From positions 1 to 34,400 of the forward strand of contig DTUI01000072.1 of assembly GCA_012964205.1 (NCBI GenBank): a stretch of 34,400 nt of DNA, in the 5' to 3' direction. A model generated the notes under the pieces. It had not been told where the DNA came from. It searched no databases and saw nothing but the letters and a program-made list of their open reading frames with translations. Shown here piece after piece: positions 18,935 through 28,486 of the stretch. Every line of letters starts with the position of its first letter. Positions within the stretch are counted from its first letter, which is position 1. This DNA comes from Candidatus Thioglobus sp. Its GTDB lineage: Bacteria > Pseudomonadota > Gammaproteobacteria > PS1 > Pseudothioglobaceae. Both the position numbers and the translations under genes were made by a program.

Positions 18935-19810
18935 GTGGACACACTATTTGAAACAGACCTAAATTTACCTCTTATTCAAAAAGGCAAGGTTAGGGACATC
19001 TACGATATTGATGAAAAGCGTATGCTAATTGTCACCACAGATCGACTTAGCGCTTTTGATGTTGTATTTGATGATGGTATTGCCAAAAAAGGCGCAGTTC
19101 TAACCGAGGTAGCTAACTTTTGGTTTGATAAAACACAAGATATTATTCCTAACCACCTGACTCATGAGCCACTAAACACCGTACTATCTACGGCTGATGT
19201 TCAACAGGTTGAAGGTCGAGCGATTATTGTTAAAAAGCTCAAGCCTTTGGCGGTAGAAGCAATTGTACGTGGCTATATTATTGGTTCGGGCTGGAAGGAT
19301 TATCAAAAAACTGGCAGTATTTGTGGCACCAAACTTCCTGACAATTTACAATTAGCAGAAAAACTTCCTGAAGTGCTTTACACTCCTTCTAGCAAGGCAG
19401 CTGTTGGTGAGCACGATGAAAACATTAATTTCTCCACTACGGTAGAAATTCTAGGCGAAGACTTGGCTCATCAAGTTAAAAATGCAAGTTTGGCACTATA
19501 CCAATTTGCCGCTGAATTTGCACTAGAGCGTGGCATCATTATTGCTGATACTAAATTTGAATTTGGCCTAGACGAAAACAACACGCTCACATTAATGGAT
19601 GAAGTATTAACGCCAGATTCTTCGCGTTTTTGGTCGGCCAAAGATTATCAAATTGGCACCAGCCCACAAAGTTTTGATAAGCAAATTGTGCGCGATTACC
19701 TAGAAACTTTGGACTGGAACAAAACTCCACCTGCGCCAACATTGCCCAAACACATTGTTGACAAAACAGCTGAAAAATATCAGCAAGTTCAGCAGCTACT
19801 TACCAACTAA
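18935..19810 (+). CDS. purC: SAICAR synthase
   Basis: 291 aa; 'KGKVRDIYDID', 'VRGYIIGSGWKDYQKTGSICG'. GTG start. Confidence 0.95.
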   Translation: MDTLFETDLNLPLIQKGKVRDIYDIDEKRMLIVTTDRLSAFDVVFDDGIAKKGAVLTEVANFWFDKTQDIIPNHLTHEPLNTVLSTADVQQVEGRAIIVKKLKPLAVEAIVRGYIIGSGWKDYQKTGSICGTKLPDNLQLAEKLPEVLYTPSSKAAVGEHDENINFSTTVEILGEDLAHQVKNASLALYQFAAEFALERGIIIADTKFEFGLDENNTLTLMDEVLTPDSSRFWSAKDYQIGTSPQSFDKQIVRDYLETLDWNKTPPAPTLPKHIVDKTAEKYQQVQQLLTN

Positions 19811-19817
19811 TATTTCG

Positions 19818-20618
19818 ATGCAGCTCAGCGGCCCAATTAGCAAAATGCACACCCATATTAATAGAGGGGTTGCACAATACCAACTGCCAATTGGTGACAA
19901 GCTACTCAATATGAATGACCTAATAGGTGAGTCGATTAGCCTAAGCTTCAACCAAGCTATTCATTGCCAAAATTGTGGCAAAAAAACCAACAAGAGCTAT
20001 TCTCAGGGTCACTGCTACCCATGCTCACAAAAGTTAGCAAGCTGTGATTTATGTATCATGAAACCAGAAACCTGCCACCATCATTTGGGCACTTGTCGTG
20101 AGCCACAATGGGGGTTAGATAATTGTTTTACACCGCATGTAATTTACCTAGCTAATTCATCGGGTGTAAAGGTTGGTATTACACATAAGAAGAATATGCC
20201 TCATAGATGGATCGACCAAGGTGCCGTTAGTGCCGTACCCATTCTTGAAGTGGATTCACGACTAAAGTCTGGTGAAGTCGAGATGGCACTTAAGCAATAT
20301 GTTAATGATAAGACCAATTGGCGAAAGATGCTGAAAAATGAGGTGGATTCGATTGATCTATTGCCAATTAAAGAAGATCTTCTTGAGCGTATACAAGATA
20401 CTATCAGCGCTACAAACGCTCAAATACTAGACAATCAAGCTTTGGAAATAAACTACCCTGTGGTAGAATATCCTAGCAAAATTAACTCGCTAAATTTTGA
20501 TAAAACGCCGGTTATTTCTGGCGTATTAAAAGGCATTAAGGCTCAGTATTTAATACTTGACTGTGGCGTGCTTAATATTAGAAAATTTAGCGCTTACAAT
20601 ATTACATTAACCTATTAG
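19818..20618 (+). CDS. DUF2797 protein with Cys-rich zinc-ribbon-like region
   Basis: Cys clusters CQNC...CYPC...CDLC; 'HVIYLANSSGVKVGITHKKNMPHRWIDQGA'. Start set to MQLSG, because the track start lies inside purC. Confidence 0.75.
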   Translation: MQLSGPISKMHTHINRGVAQYQLPIGDKLLNMNDLIGESISLSFNQAIHCQNCGKKTNKSYSQGHCYPCSQKLASCDLCIMKPETCHHHLGTCREPQWGLDNCFTPHVIYLANSSGVKVGITHKKNMPHRWIDQGAVSAVPILEVDSRLKSGEVEMALKQYVNDKTNWRKMLKNEVDSIDLLPIKEDLLERIQDTISATNAQILDNQALEINYPVVEYPSKINSLNFDKTPVISGVLKGIKAQYLILDCGVLNIRKFSAYNITLTY

Positions 20619-20627
20619 GAGAACATT

Positions 20628-20954
20628 ATGGCGGACTTAATTATTGAGGAATTAGCATTGGGCGAAGGCGAGGCTTGTAAAGCTGGCGATAGAGTTTCCA
20701 TGCACTATACAGGCTGGCTTACTAATGGCAAAAAATTTGACTCTAGCGTGGACAGAAATCAACCGTTTGATTTTAAGTTAGGTGTTGGACAAGTGATTCC
20801 TGGCTGGGATCAAGGTGTTGACGGCATGCAAGTAGGTGGCAAGCGCAAACTAACCATACCTTCAAAATTGGCTTACGGTGAAATGGGTGCAGGTAATGTT
20901 ATTCCACCGAATGCAACTTTGGTATTTGATGTTGAGCTTTTAGCAATTAACTAA
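20628..20954 (+). CDS. FKBP-type peptidyl-prolyl cis-trans isomerase
   Basis: 108 aa single FKBP domain: '[18 protein letters not shown]', 'VIPGWDQGV', '[14 protein letters not shown]'. Confidence 0.95.
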   Translation: MADLIIEELALGEGEACKAGDRVSMHYTGWLTNGKKFDSSVDRNQPFDFKLGVGQVIPGWDQGVDGMQVGGKRKLTIPSKLAYGEMGAGNVIPPNATLVFDVELLAIN

Positions 20955-20961
20955 ACAAATT

Positions 20962-22149
20962 ATGAACGACGACTTCCCTAGAATTAAACGACTTCCTGCT
21001 TATGTTTTTGCCGTTACCAATGAGTTAAAATCAAAAGCGCGTTCTCGCGGGGAAGATATTATTGACTTTGGCATGGGCAATCCTGATCAGCCAACACCTG
21101 ATCACATTGTTGAGAAGCTAGTAGAGGCAGCTCGTCGCAAAGACACACATCGCTATTCCACTTCTCGAGGCATTCCTCGCTTACGCAAAGCCATCTCTAA
21201 TTGGTACAAAAAGCGATTTGATGTTGATATAGACCCTGAAACAGAAGCGATTGTTACTATTGGCTCTAAAGAAGGCTTGGCCAATCTAGCTCAAGCAGTG
21301 GTTGGTGCAGGTGATACTGTATTGGTACCCAACCCGGCCTACCCAATTCACCCATATGGCTTTATTATTGCTGGTGCAGATATTCAACACGTACCTTGTG
21401 GCCCAGAAGATGATTTTTTAGCTGAGCTAGAGCGCTCAATTAAAAACACTTGGCCAAAGCCTAAAATGCTGGTACTTAATTACCCATCCAACCCAACCAC
21501 CGAATGTGTTGAGCTAGAATTTTTTGAAAAAGTAATCAAGATTGCTAAAGAGCACGAAATATGGGTAGTCCAAGACTTAGCCTATGCTGATATTGCGTTT
21601 GATGGCTACGTAGCACCGAGCATTATGCAAGTCAAAGGTGCCAAAGATATTGCGGTTGAGTTTTTCTCATTATCAAAAAGTTACAATATGCCTGGCTGGC
21701 GTGTTGGCTTTATGGTTGGCAATCCAACCCTAGTGGGCGCACTTGCCAAAATAAAATCTTACCTAGATTATGGCATGTTTACCCCAATTCAAGTTGCCGC
21801 CATTGAAGCACTAGAAGGTGATCAAACTTGCGTTAAAGAAATATCTGATATGTATCAAGATCGTCGTGATGTTTTATGTGGTGGCTTAAATAGTATTGGT
21901 TGGACAGTGACACCACCAAAAGCCACTATGTTTGTTTGGGCTAAAATTCCAGAATTTTATCAATCTATGGGCTCACTTGAATTTACCAAAAAATTACTTA
22001 AAGTTGCAAAAGTCGGTGTTTCGCCTGGCGTTGGCTTTGGTGATTATGGCGATCAGTATGTACGCTTCGGTCTAATTGAAAATGAGCATCGTACGCGTCA
22101 AGCACTTCGCGGTATTCGCGACATGTTTAAAGCAGATGGCTTACTATAA
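20962..22149 (+). CDS. PLP-dependent aminotransferase, AlaC-like
   Basis: 395 aa fold-type I; '[16 protein letters not shown]', '[15 protein letters not shown]'. Confidence 0.88.
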   Translation: MNDDFPRIKRLPAYVFAVTNELKSKARSRGEDIIDFGMGNPDQPTPDHIVEKLVEAARRKDTHRYSTSRGIPRLRKAISNWYKKRFDVDIDPETEAIVTIGSKEGLANLAQAVVGAGDTVLVPNPAYPIHPYGFIIAGADIQHVPCGPEDDFLAELERSIKNTWPKPKMLVLNYPSNPTTECVELEFFEKVIKIAKEHEIWVVQDLAYADIAFDGYVAPSIMQVKGAKDIAVEFFSLSKSYNMPGWRVGFMVGNPTLVGALAKIKSYLDYGMFTPIQVAAIEALEGDQTCVKEISDMYQDRRDVLCGGLNSIGWTVTPPKATMFVWAKIPEFYQSMGSLEFTKKLLKVAKVGVSPGVGFGDYGDQYVRFGLIENEHRTRQALRGIRDMFKADGLL

Positions 22150-22178
22150 CGCAAAATTTGACGTTAAAATCAAAGCAC

Positions 22179-23015
22179 ATGAGACTCTCTGCTGACGAAT
22201 TTAAAAATACCAAACAAAAGCGCTTAACGCTTTTGGGTATGTCTGGCGTGGGCAAAACCCACCTAGCAAAGCTCCTATCTAAAGAAGATCAATATTTTCA
22301 CTATTCAGGTGACTATCGCATAGGTGCACGCTACCTCAATCAAGATATTTTAGAAAATATCAAAGCACACGCCAGGCAAGATGACTGTCTTAGAAGTTTA
22401 TTAGACAACGAATCAATCATCATTCGAAACAATATCACCTTTGACAACCTCTCTTCGGTATCAGCTTTTTTAGGCAAGGTGGGCAATCCAGAGCTGGGTG
22501 GCCTGCCTATTGATGAGTTTATTCGTCGTCAAGCATTATTCAGACAAGCAGAATTCCAAACCATGCTTGATGTGCCAAAGTTTATCGACAAAGCTAAAAG
22601 CCAAGGTATTAATAATTTTATCAATGATGCGGGTGGCTCCTTATGCGAGCTAGATGACAATAAAGTTTATCAACTTTTATCCGAACACACTATTATTTTG
22701 TATATTCGCGCTAGTAAAGTTAATGAAGAAACCCTTGTTAAGCGCGCTCAAGCACATCCAAAGCCTCTTTATTATCAAGCAGAATTTCTACAAAAACAGC
22801 TCGAACAATACTTGGAAGAAAATAAGTTTACTTATGTAGCGCAAATAGATCCCGAAGAATTTGCACGTTGGATCTTTCCACGCCTGCTGGAACACAGAAA
22901 GCCTAAATATGAGGCCATTGCGCAGAAACATGGCTACACCATTGATAGTGAAGACTTGTACCAATGTAAAAATGCCGCTGAAGTGTTTAGGCTAATTGAA
23001 GGAGCGATGACGTAA
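22179..23015 (+). CDS. P-loop ATPase/kinase-like protein of unknown function
   Basis: Walker A 'GMSGVGKT'; between alaC-like gene and metA. Likely ATG start (MRLSADEF) rather than the TTG at 22158. Confidence 0.65.
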   Translation: MRLSADEFKNTKQKRLTLLGMSGVGKTHLAKLLSKEDQYFHYSGDYRIGARYLNQDILENIKAHARQDDCLRSLLDNESIIIRNNITFDNLSSVSAFLGKVGNPELGGLPIDEFIRRQALFRQAEFQTMLDVPKFIDKAKSQGINNFINDAGGSLCELDDNKVYQLLSEHTIILYIRASKVNEETLVKRAQAHPKPLYYQAEFLQKQLEQYLEENKFTYVAQIDPEEFARWIFPRLLEHRKPKYEAIAQKHGYTIDSEDLYQCKNAAEVFRLIEGAMT

Positions 23016-24070
23016 TGCCGCTTATTGCCCATTCAAATCTACCTTCGTTTGAGCGACTTAAATCAGAAGGTGAGATTGTTTTAAGTAAAGATCGTGCCAA
23101 TCAGCAAGTCATCCGAGAGCTGCATATCGGCCTGCTCAATATGATGCCCGATGCAGCGCTTGAGGCGACTGAACGTCAATTTTTCCGTTTAATTGGCCAC
23201 TCTAATCAAATTGCACAATTTTATCTACATCCTTTTACATTGCCTTCGATTGAGCGTGGTGACAAGGCTGCAAAACACATTAAAGATCACTATTTAAGCT
23301 TTGAAGAGATTAAAGCACAGGGGCTTGATGCGTTGATTGTTACAGGTGCACATGTTGAGCAGGCCAACCTACAAAAAGCTCCGTTTTACGAAGAGTTAAA
23401 GTCTGTTATTGACTGGTCGTATGATCATGTAACTTCCACTCTGTGTTCTTGTTTGGCGACTCACGCTGTAATGGAATTCAAATATACTCAAAAGCGCCAA
23501 GCCATGAAGCATAAATGTTGGGGAGTATTCAAACATCAAATTAAGGATCGCAGTCATCCACTCATGAGTGGTGTCAATACAGGCTTCAATGTACCACACT
23601 CACGTTTTAATGAAATCACCAAAACTCAGTTTGAAACAGCCGGCATTCACACTCTGGTCGATAGTGATATTGGTGCACATCTATGTGTGAGTGAAGATTT
23701 GTTGCGTCTTGTTTTCTTTCAAGGGCACCCAGAATATGACACTATTAGCCTGCTAAAAGAATATAAACGTGAAATTATTAGTTATTTATCAAAATCACGT
23801 GAAGATTATCCTATCTTTCCTGAGCATTATCTTAACGAGCAAAACAAGGCCATTCTTAATGAATATAAAGCCAAACTAATAGCAGGTGACTTTACAATTG
23901 CAGATTTTCCAGAAGGTTTGATCAGTAAGACGCTAGACAACACTTGGCATGATGCCACTCGACAAATTATTAGCAACTGGATTGGCTGCGTTTATCAAAC
24001 CACTCATGAAGATGTGAAAAAACCCTTCATGAAAGGCATTGATCCGGAAGATCCATTGAAATTGAAATAA
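23015..24070 (+). CDS. metA: MetA-family homoserine O-acyltransferase
   Basis: 'IGLLNMMPDAALEATERQFFRLIG', 'STLCSCLATHA', 'FQGHPEYD'; TAATG coupling to the upstream gene. Confidence 0.9.
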   Translation: MPLIAHSNLPSFERLKSEGEIVLSKDRANQQVIRELHIGLLNMMPDAALEATERQFFRLIGHSNQIAQFYLHPFTLPSIERGDKAAKHIKDHYLSFEEIKAQGLDALIVTGAHVEQANLQKAPFYEELKSVIDWSYDHVTSTLCSCLATHAVMEFKYTQKRQAMKHKCWGVFKHQIKDRSHPLMSGVNTGFNVPHSRFNEITKTQFETAGIHTLVDSDIGAHLCVSEDLLRLVFFQGHPEYDTISLLKEYKREIISYLSKSREDYPIFPEHYLNEQNKAILNEYKAKLIAGDFTIADFPEGLISKTLDNTWHDATRQIISNWIGCVYQTTHEDVKKPFMKGIDPEDPLKLK

Positions 24071-24131
24071 AACCCCTGTTTGATTAAATTTGTTTATCAT
24101 TGTTTGTAGCTAATACAACAGGTTAATAAAC

Positions 24132-24332
24132 ATGGAAACACTCGAAATTATCAATTATGGCTTATTATTTCTGTCAATAGCCTGGACTTTATTTATCTTG
24201 TTTAATATTCAAGCTAATTGCAAAAAAAACTGTAATATTACCACTATCAAGCAATGTATCAGCACCTACTTCTTTGGCTTAATACTAATCTTTGCTCTAT
24301 ATTTTGCCCATCGCTGGGTAATGCTCGGATAA
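24132..24332 (+). CDS. Small two-TM membrane protein of unknown function
   Basis: 66 aa, two hydrophobic segments, ATG start in the gap between metA and mutY. Confidence 0.45.
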   Translation: METLEIINYGLLFLSIAWTLFILFNIQANCKKNCNITTIKQCISTYFFGLILIFALYFAHRWVMLG

Positions 24333-24350
24333 CAGAGACTGGCTAACAAA

Positions 24351-25448
24351 TTGTCAAATTTCTCAATCCAGTTGCTAACTTGGTTCGATCAACATGGGCG
24401 CACCAATCTCCCTTGGCAAGCGATACATAGCAACCATCAAGAAGGGGTTACTAACAATCTTAAAATAAGCCAGCATGAAGAATCTTGTACTAACGTCTAT
24501 CACGTTTGGCTCAGTGAAATCATGCTTCAACAAACTCAGGTTGCAACGGTTATTGATTATTTCAACCGGTTTACACAAGTATTTCCAACGCTGGATGATT
24601 TGGCACATGCCTCAGAAGATGCTGTTTTAGCTCAATGGGCAGGGCTAGGCTATTATGCTAGAGCTAGAAATTTACACAAAACTGCAAAAATTATAGTTTG
24701 TGAATATGATGGCAAATTCCCTCAAGAATTTGAACAAGTAATTGCTCTGCCTGGCATCGGTCGCTCAACTGCAGGTGCAATTTTGTCACTAAGCTTTAAG
24801 CAAAAGCACACCATTCTTGATGGTAATGTAAAGCGTGTACTAGCAAGAGTCCACCAAGTAGAAGGGCATTATTCTCAGAGTGCAACGCTTAATCAATTAT
24901 GGAAATTGGCAGATAACTACACTCCAAACACCAGAACTGACCACTACACACAAGCTATTATGGATTTAGGTGCCACAATATGTACACGCAGTCAGCCAAA
25001 ATGCTCACACTGCCCCGTTGATAATTTATGCAATTCTAATAAAAATCAAACCCAATCTGAGTACCCAATACCCAAGCCAAAAAAAATTAAACCAAATCGT
25101 TCAATTGCGATGCTCGTTTTTATAAAAAATGGCCATATTCATTTGTACAAGCGACCAAGTAAGGGTATTTGGGGAGGGCTGTGGAGCTTTATTGAATGTG
25201 AAGACAACCCTGAAACAATTAATCAAGCGCTGCTAGAATTTGACCCATCCTGTTCCATCATAACCAAGCTTCCAATTTTTAAACACACCTTTACCCATTA
25301 CCATTTAAATATTCACACAATCATCGTTAGTTGTTCGCAGAACAATCACCATAAATTTTATAACCCTAAATTACTTAGCGTTGGCACTCCAAAACCTGTT
25401 TCTAGTATTATTAGTCAACTAGACAAGCACACAAAACAAACGCAATAG
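24351..25448 (+). CDS. mutY: Adenine DNA glycosylase
   Basis: 'WLSEIMLQQTQVATVIDYF', 'LDGNVKRVLAR', Fe-S 'CTRSQPKCSHCPVDNLC', NUDIX-like C-terminus; TTG start. Confidence 0.95.
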   Translation: MSNFSIQLLTWFDQHGRTNLPWQAIHSNHQEGVTNNLKISQHEESCTNVYHVWLSEIMLQQTQVATVIDYFNRFTQVFPTLDDLAHASEDAVLAQWAGLGYYARARNLHKTAKIIVCEYDGKFPQEFEQVIALPGIGRSTAGAILSLSFKQKHTILDGNVKRVLARVHQVEGHYSQSATLNQLWKLADNYTPNTRTDHYTQAIMDLGATICTRSQPKCSHCPVDNLCNSNKNQTQSEYPIPKPKKIKPNRSIAMLVFIKNGHIHLYKRPSKGIWGGLWSFIECEDNPETINQALLEFDPSCSIITKLPIFKHTFTHYHLNIHTIIVSCSQNNHHKFYNPKLLSVGTPKPVSSIISQLDKHTKQTQ

Positions 25449-25481
25449 AGTTCTACAAGTCAAATAGATTAAAATAGACTA

Positions 25482-26426
25482 ATGGAAATTATTCGCGGAC
25501 TACATAATTTAAAAAAATACACTGGTAGTGTTGTAACTATTGGTAATTTTGATGGTGTGCATATTGGCCATCATCACATTATTGATCACCTCGTTAAGCA
25601 ATCAAAACTATTAGGTCTGCCTTCTGTCTTAATTTCATTCTCGCCAACGCCGCAGAGTTTTTTCGGTCGAGAACAGGCAACTCTTAGCAACTTCAAACAA
25701 AAACACCAACTTTTAGAGCAGCTTGGCCTAGATTTTCATTTGATCATCAAATTTGACCAAGCTTTTTCCAACATGAGTGCTGATGACTTTATTCAAACAA
25801 TTTTAATCAATAAATTGAAAATGAAATTTTGCCTAATTGGTGATGATTTTCGATTTGGATCTGGCCGCACAGGTGATTTTAAATTACTGCAAAGTTCTGC
25901 TTTAAAGGCAAATTTTGAAGTTGAAAATACTCAAAGCATTTTATGTGATAGTTGTCGAGCAAGTAGCTCGAGCATTCGAGATCTATTAGCAAATGGCAAA
26001 CTTGAATCGGCTACTAAAATGCTAGGACGTGAATTTAGCATTGCTGGAAAAGTTATTCATGGAAGGCAGCTAGGTCGAACCATCGACTTCCCAACCATTA
26101 ATATTCCAATCAAGCGCAACATAAGCCCAGTATTGGGGATTTTTGCCGTGCAAGTAGATATCATCGGCCAAAGATTTAATGGTGTTTGCAATATTGGTAA
26201 ACGCCCAACAGTCAACGGTGAAAACATCTTGCTTGAAGTCTTTCTGTTTGATTTTGATCAGGTTGTTTATGGCGAATTAGCTAATGTTACTTTTAAACAA
26301 CGCATTCGTGACGAAAAAAAGTTTGATTCGTTCGAAGCACTTAAAGCTCAAATTATTTTAGACACTCAAAGCGCTAAAACATACTTTAATCAACAAGCTT
26401 CCAATTCAATACTTGGCCCGCCATAA
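25482..26426 (+). CDS. ribF: Bifunctional riboflavin kinase/FAD synthetase
   Basis: 314 aa; '[18 protein letters not shown]', '[15 protein letters not shown]'. Confidence 0.95.
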   Translation: MEIIRGLHNLKKYTGSVVTIGNFDGVHIGHHHIIDHLVKQSKLLGLPSVLISFSPTPQSFFGREQATLSNFKQKHQLLEQLGLDFHLIIKFDQAFSNMSADDFIQTILINKLKMKFCLIGDDFRFGSGRTGDFKLLQSSALKANFEVENTQSILCDSCRASSSSIRDLLANGKLESATKMLGREFSIAGKVIHGRQLGRTIDFPTINIPIKRNISPVLGIFAVQVDIIGQRFNGVCNIGKRPTVNGENILLEVFLFDFDQVVYGELANVTFKQRIRDEKKFDSFEALKAQIILDTQSAKTYFNQQASNSILGPP

Positions 26427-27420
26427 ACGGCACGATAGTTGATCCTGCATATTCATAACTATCTGGCACCGTCCAATCTTGCTTGGCTATGGTAATTGTA
26501 TTGGTATTTCTTGGTAAATTATAAAAATCAGGACCAAATTTTGAGGAAAATCCTTCTAATTTATCCAAGGCATTTTTTGATTCAAATGCGGTTGCATAAA
26601 GCTCAATTGCACAATGCGAACTTAATATTCCTGCACAACCACAAGCTGATTCTTTTGCATCTTTTGCGTGCGGTGCTGAATCCGTACCTAAGAAAAATTT
26701 AGCATTGCCGCTAGTTGCTGCATCCAGTAAGGCTAATTGATGTGGATTTTCTCGTTTTAGAATGGGCAGGCAAAAATAATGTGGGCGAATACCGCCTACA
26801 AGCATGTCATTGCGATTAGCCAATAAGTGGTGCGGAGTGATTGTAGCCGCAACATTTGCACTGGATTCTAAAACAAAATCAACTGCATCTTTGGTGGTTA
26901 TATGCTCAAATACTATTTTTAAACCGGGAAAATCTTTAACCACTTGGGTTAACACTTGATCAATAAAAACCGCTTCACGATCAAAAATATCAACACTAGC
27001 GTGAGTGACCTCGCCATGCACAAGCAGCAGCATACCAACCTTACTCATCATTTCTAAAGCGGGGTATATATTTTTAACGTTGGTGACGCCACTATCAGAA
27101 TTGGTTGTTGCGCCAGCAGGGTAAAGTTTCGCAGCCTTAACAATACCACTTGCTGCTGCTTGCTCAATATCCTTAATGTTGGTATTGTCGGTTAAATATA
27201 ACACCATTAAAGGATCGATTTCCACTCCATCTGGCAAAGCTGAAATAATCTCATCTCGATATGCTTGTGCTTGCGTAGCACTAGTCACCGGCGGGTTTAA
27301 ATTAGGCATGATGATGGCTCTACCCATTTGCCTGGCACTCATGCCAATCACTGATTTTAACGCCTCACCAGAGCGAACATGTAAATGCCAATCATCTGGC
27401 TGAAGTAGTTTAAATTGCAT
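26386..27420 (-). CDS. pyrC: Dihydroorotase (E. coli PyrC type)
   Basis: 344 aa; '[11 protein letters not shown]', 'MPNLNPPVT', '[16 protein letters not shown]'. Confidence 0.96.
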   Translation of the reverse strand: MQFKLLQPDDWHLHVRSGEALKSVIGMSARQMGRAIIMPNLNPPVTSATQAQAYRDEIISALPDGVEIDPLMVLYLTDNTNIKDIEQAAASGIVKAAKLYPAGATTNSDSGVTNVKNIYPALEMMSKVGMLLLVHGEVTHASVDIFDREAVFIDQVLTQVVKDFPGLKIVFEHITTKDAVDFVLESSANVAATITPHHLLANRNDMLVGGIRPHYFCLPILKRENPHQLALLDAATSGNAKFFLGTDSAPHAKDAKESACGCAGILSSHCAIELYATAFESKNALDKLEGFSSKFGPDFYNLPRNTNTITIAKQDWTVPDSYEYAGSTIVPFMAGQVLNWKLVD

Positions 27421-28486
27421 AAATCGCTCCTAATATTCTTGTTTGTTTTGCGCCAGTTACTTCGACTATATTCGATGGCTGCTGAGCAAGTGTTCGCTTA
27501 GCAAAATAAGCAAAGGCTGCAGCCTCTACGTAATCAACATGCACGCCTAATTCATTAGTTAGCATAATAACACTATTTGGGTTTAAATATCTTAGACGCT
27601 CTAGCAAAAATACATTGTGTACACCGCCACCACATAGATACACATCAGACTTATCTGAAATATACTGAGAAATACTCATTGCAGTTAGCTCAACCAATGT
27701 TCTTTGAACATCTTCTGGCGCCTCATTGCCCGTTAAATAACCAGTAAGCCATTCTAAATTAAAATACTCTGGCCCGGTACTCTTAGGCGTGCACAATTGA
27801 AAATACTCATCAGATAATAATTTTTCTAATAGGGTTTTATCAATTAATCCACTTCTAGACCATAAGCCATCGCGATCATAATCTAAAGCCTTGTGTTGCT
27901 TTATCCAATTATCCAATAATGTATTGGCCGGGCCAGTATCAAAGCCTGAAACCATATCGTTAGAGATCTGACTAATATTAGCAATGCCGCCTAGATTAAC
28001 CACCAAGCCAGATTTCCCATTCAGCAATAAGCGATGGTACATTGGCGTAAGTGGTGCTCCTTGACCACCTGCAGCTACATCCTGCATGCGAAAATCTGCA
28101 ACTGTAGTAACACCTGTTTGCTCAGCAATGAAAGCACCATGACCGATTTGCATAGAATAACGACCACCTTGATGATAAATCGTTTGTCCGTGTGAGCCGA
28201 TAGCGCTAATTTGTGTCGCCAATATTCCCGATTTGTCTAGCAAGCTCAACACGGTGTCAGAAAAAATATTAGCCACCTTAATATCTATCTCTGCCAAATT
28301 TGATAACGAGGTTTGTCCGCTTTGAGTTAACTGGCGTAAATCTTGCTTTAGCTGTTCAGTATAAGGCTGATAGGTTTGGGCGATAATTCGCTGACATTGA
28401 TGATCAACAATAACACCATCCACCCCATCAAGACTGGTGCCAGACATAAGCCCAATATAATATTGAGCTGGTGGCGTGCTAGCCAT
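27410..28486 (-). CDS. anmK: Anhydro-N-acetylmuramic acid kinase
   Basis: '[20 protein letters not shown]', '[11 protein letters not shown]', '[10 protein letters not shown]'. Start set to [10 protein letters not shown]; upstream ORF extension runs inside secA. Confidence 0.95.
   Translation of the reverse strand: MASTPPAQYYIGLMSGTSLDGVDGVIVDHQCQRIIAQTYQPYTEQLKQDLRQLTQSGQTSLSNLAEIDIKVANIFSDTVLSLLDKSGILATQISAIGSHGQTIYHQGGRYSMQIGHGAFIAEQTGVTTVADFRMQDVAAGGQGAPLTPMYHRLLLNGKSGLVVNLGGIANISQISNDMVSGFDTGPANTLLDNWIKQHKALDYDRDGLWSRSGLIDKTLLEKLLSDEYFQLCTPKSTGPEYFNLEWLTGYLTGNEAPEDVQRTLVELTAMSISQYISDKSDVYLCGGGVHNVFLLERLRYLNPNSVIMLTNELGVHVDYVEAAAFAYFAKRTLAQQPSNIVEVTGAKQTRILGAIYAI

Noticed and set aside
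24070-24131. Possible hairpin (CTGTT...AACAG) between metA and the small membrane ORF
   Set aside because: Short stem, very long loop and no U-tract; not a credible terminator.
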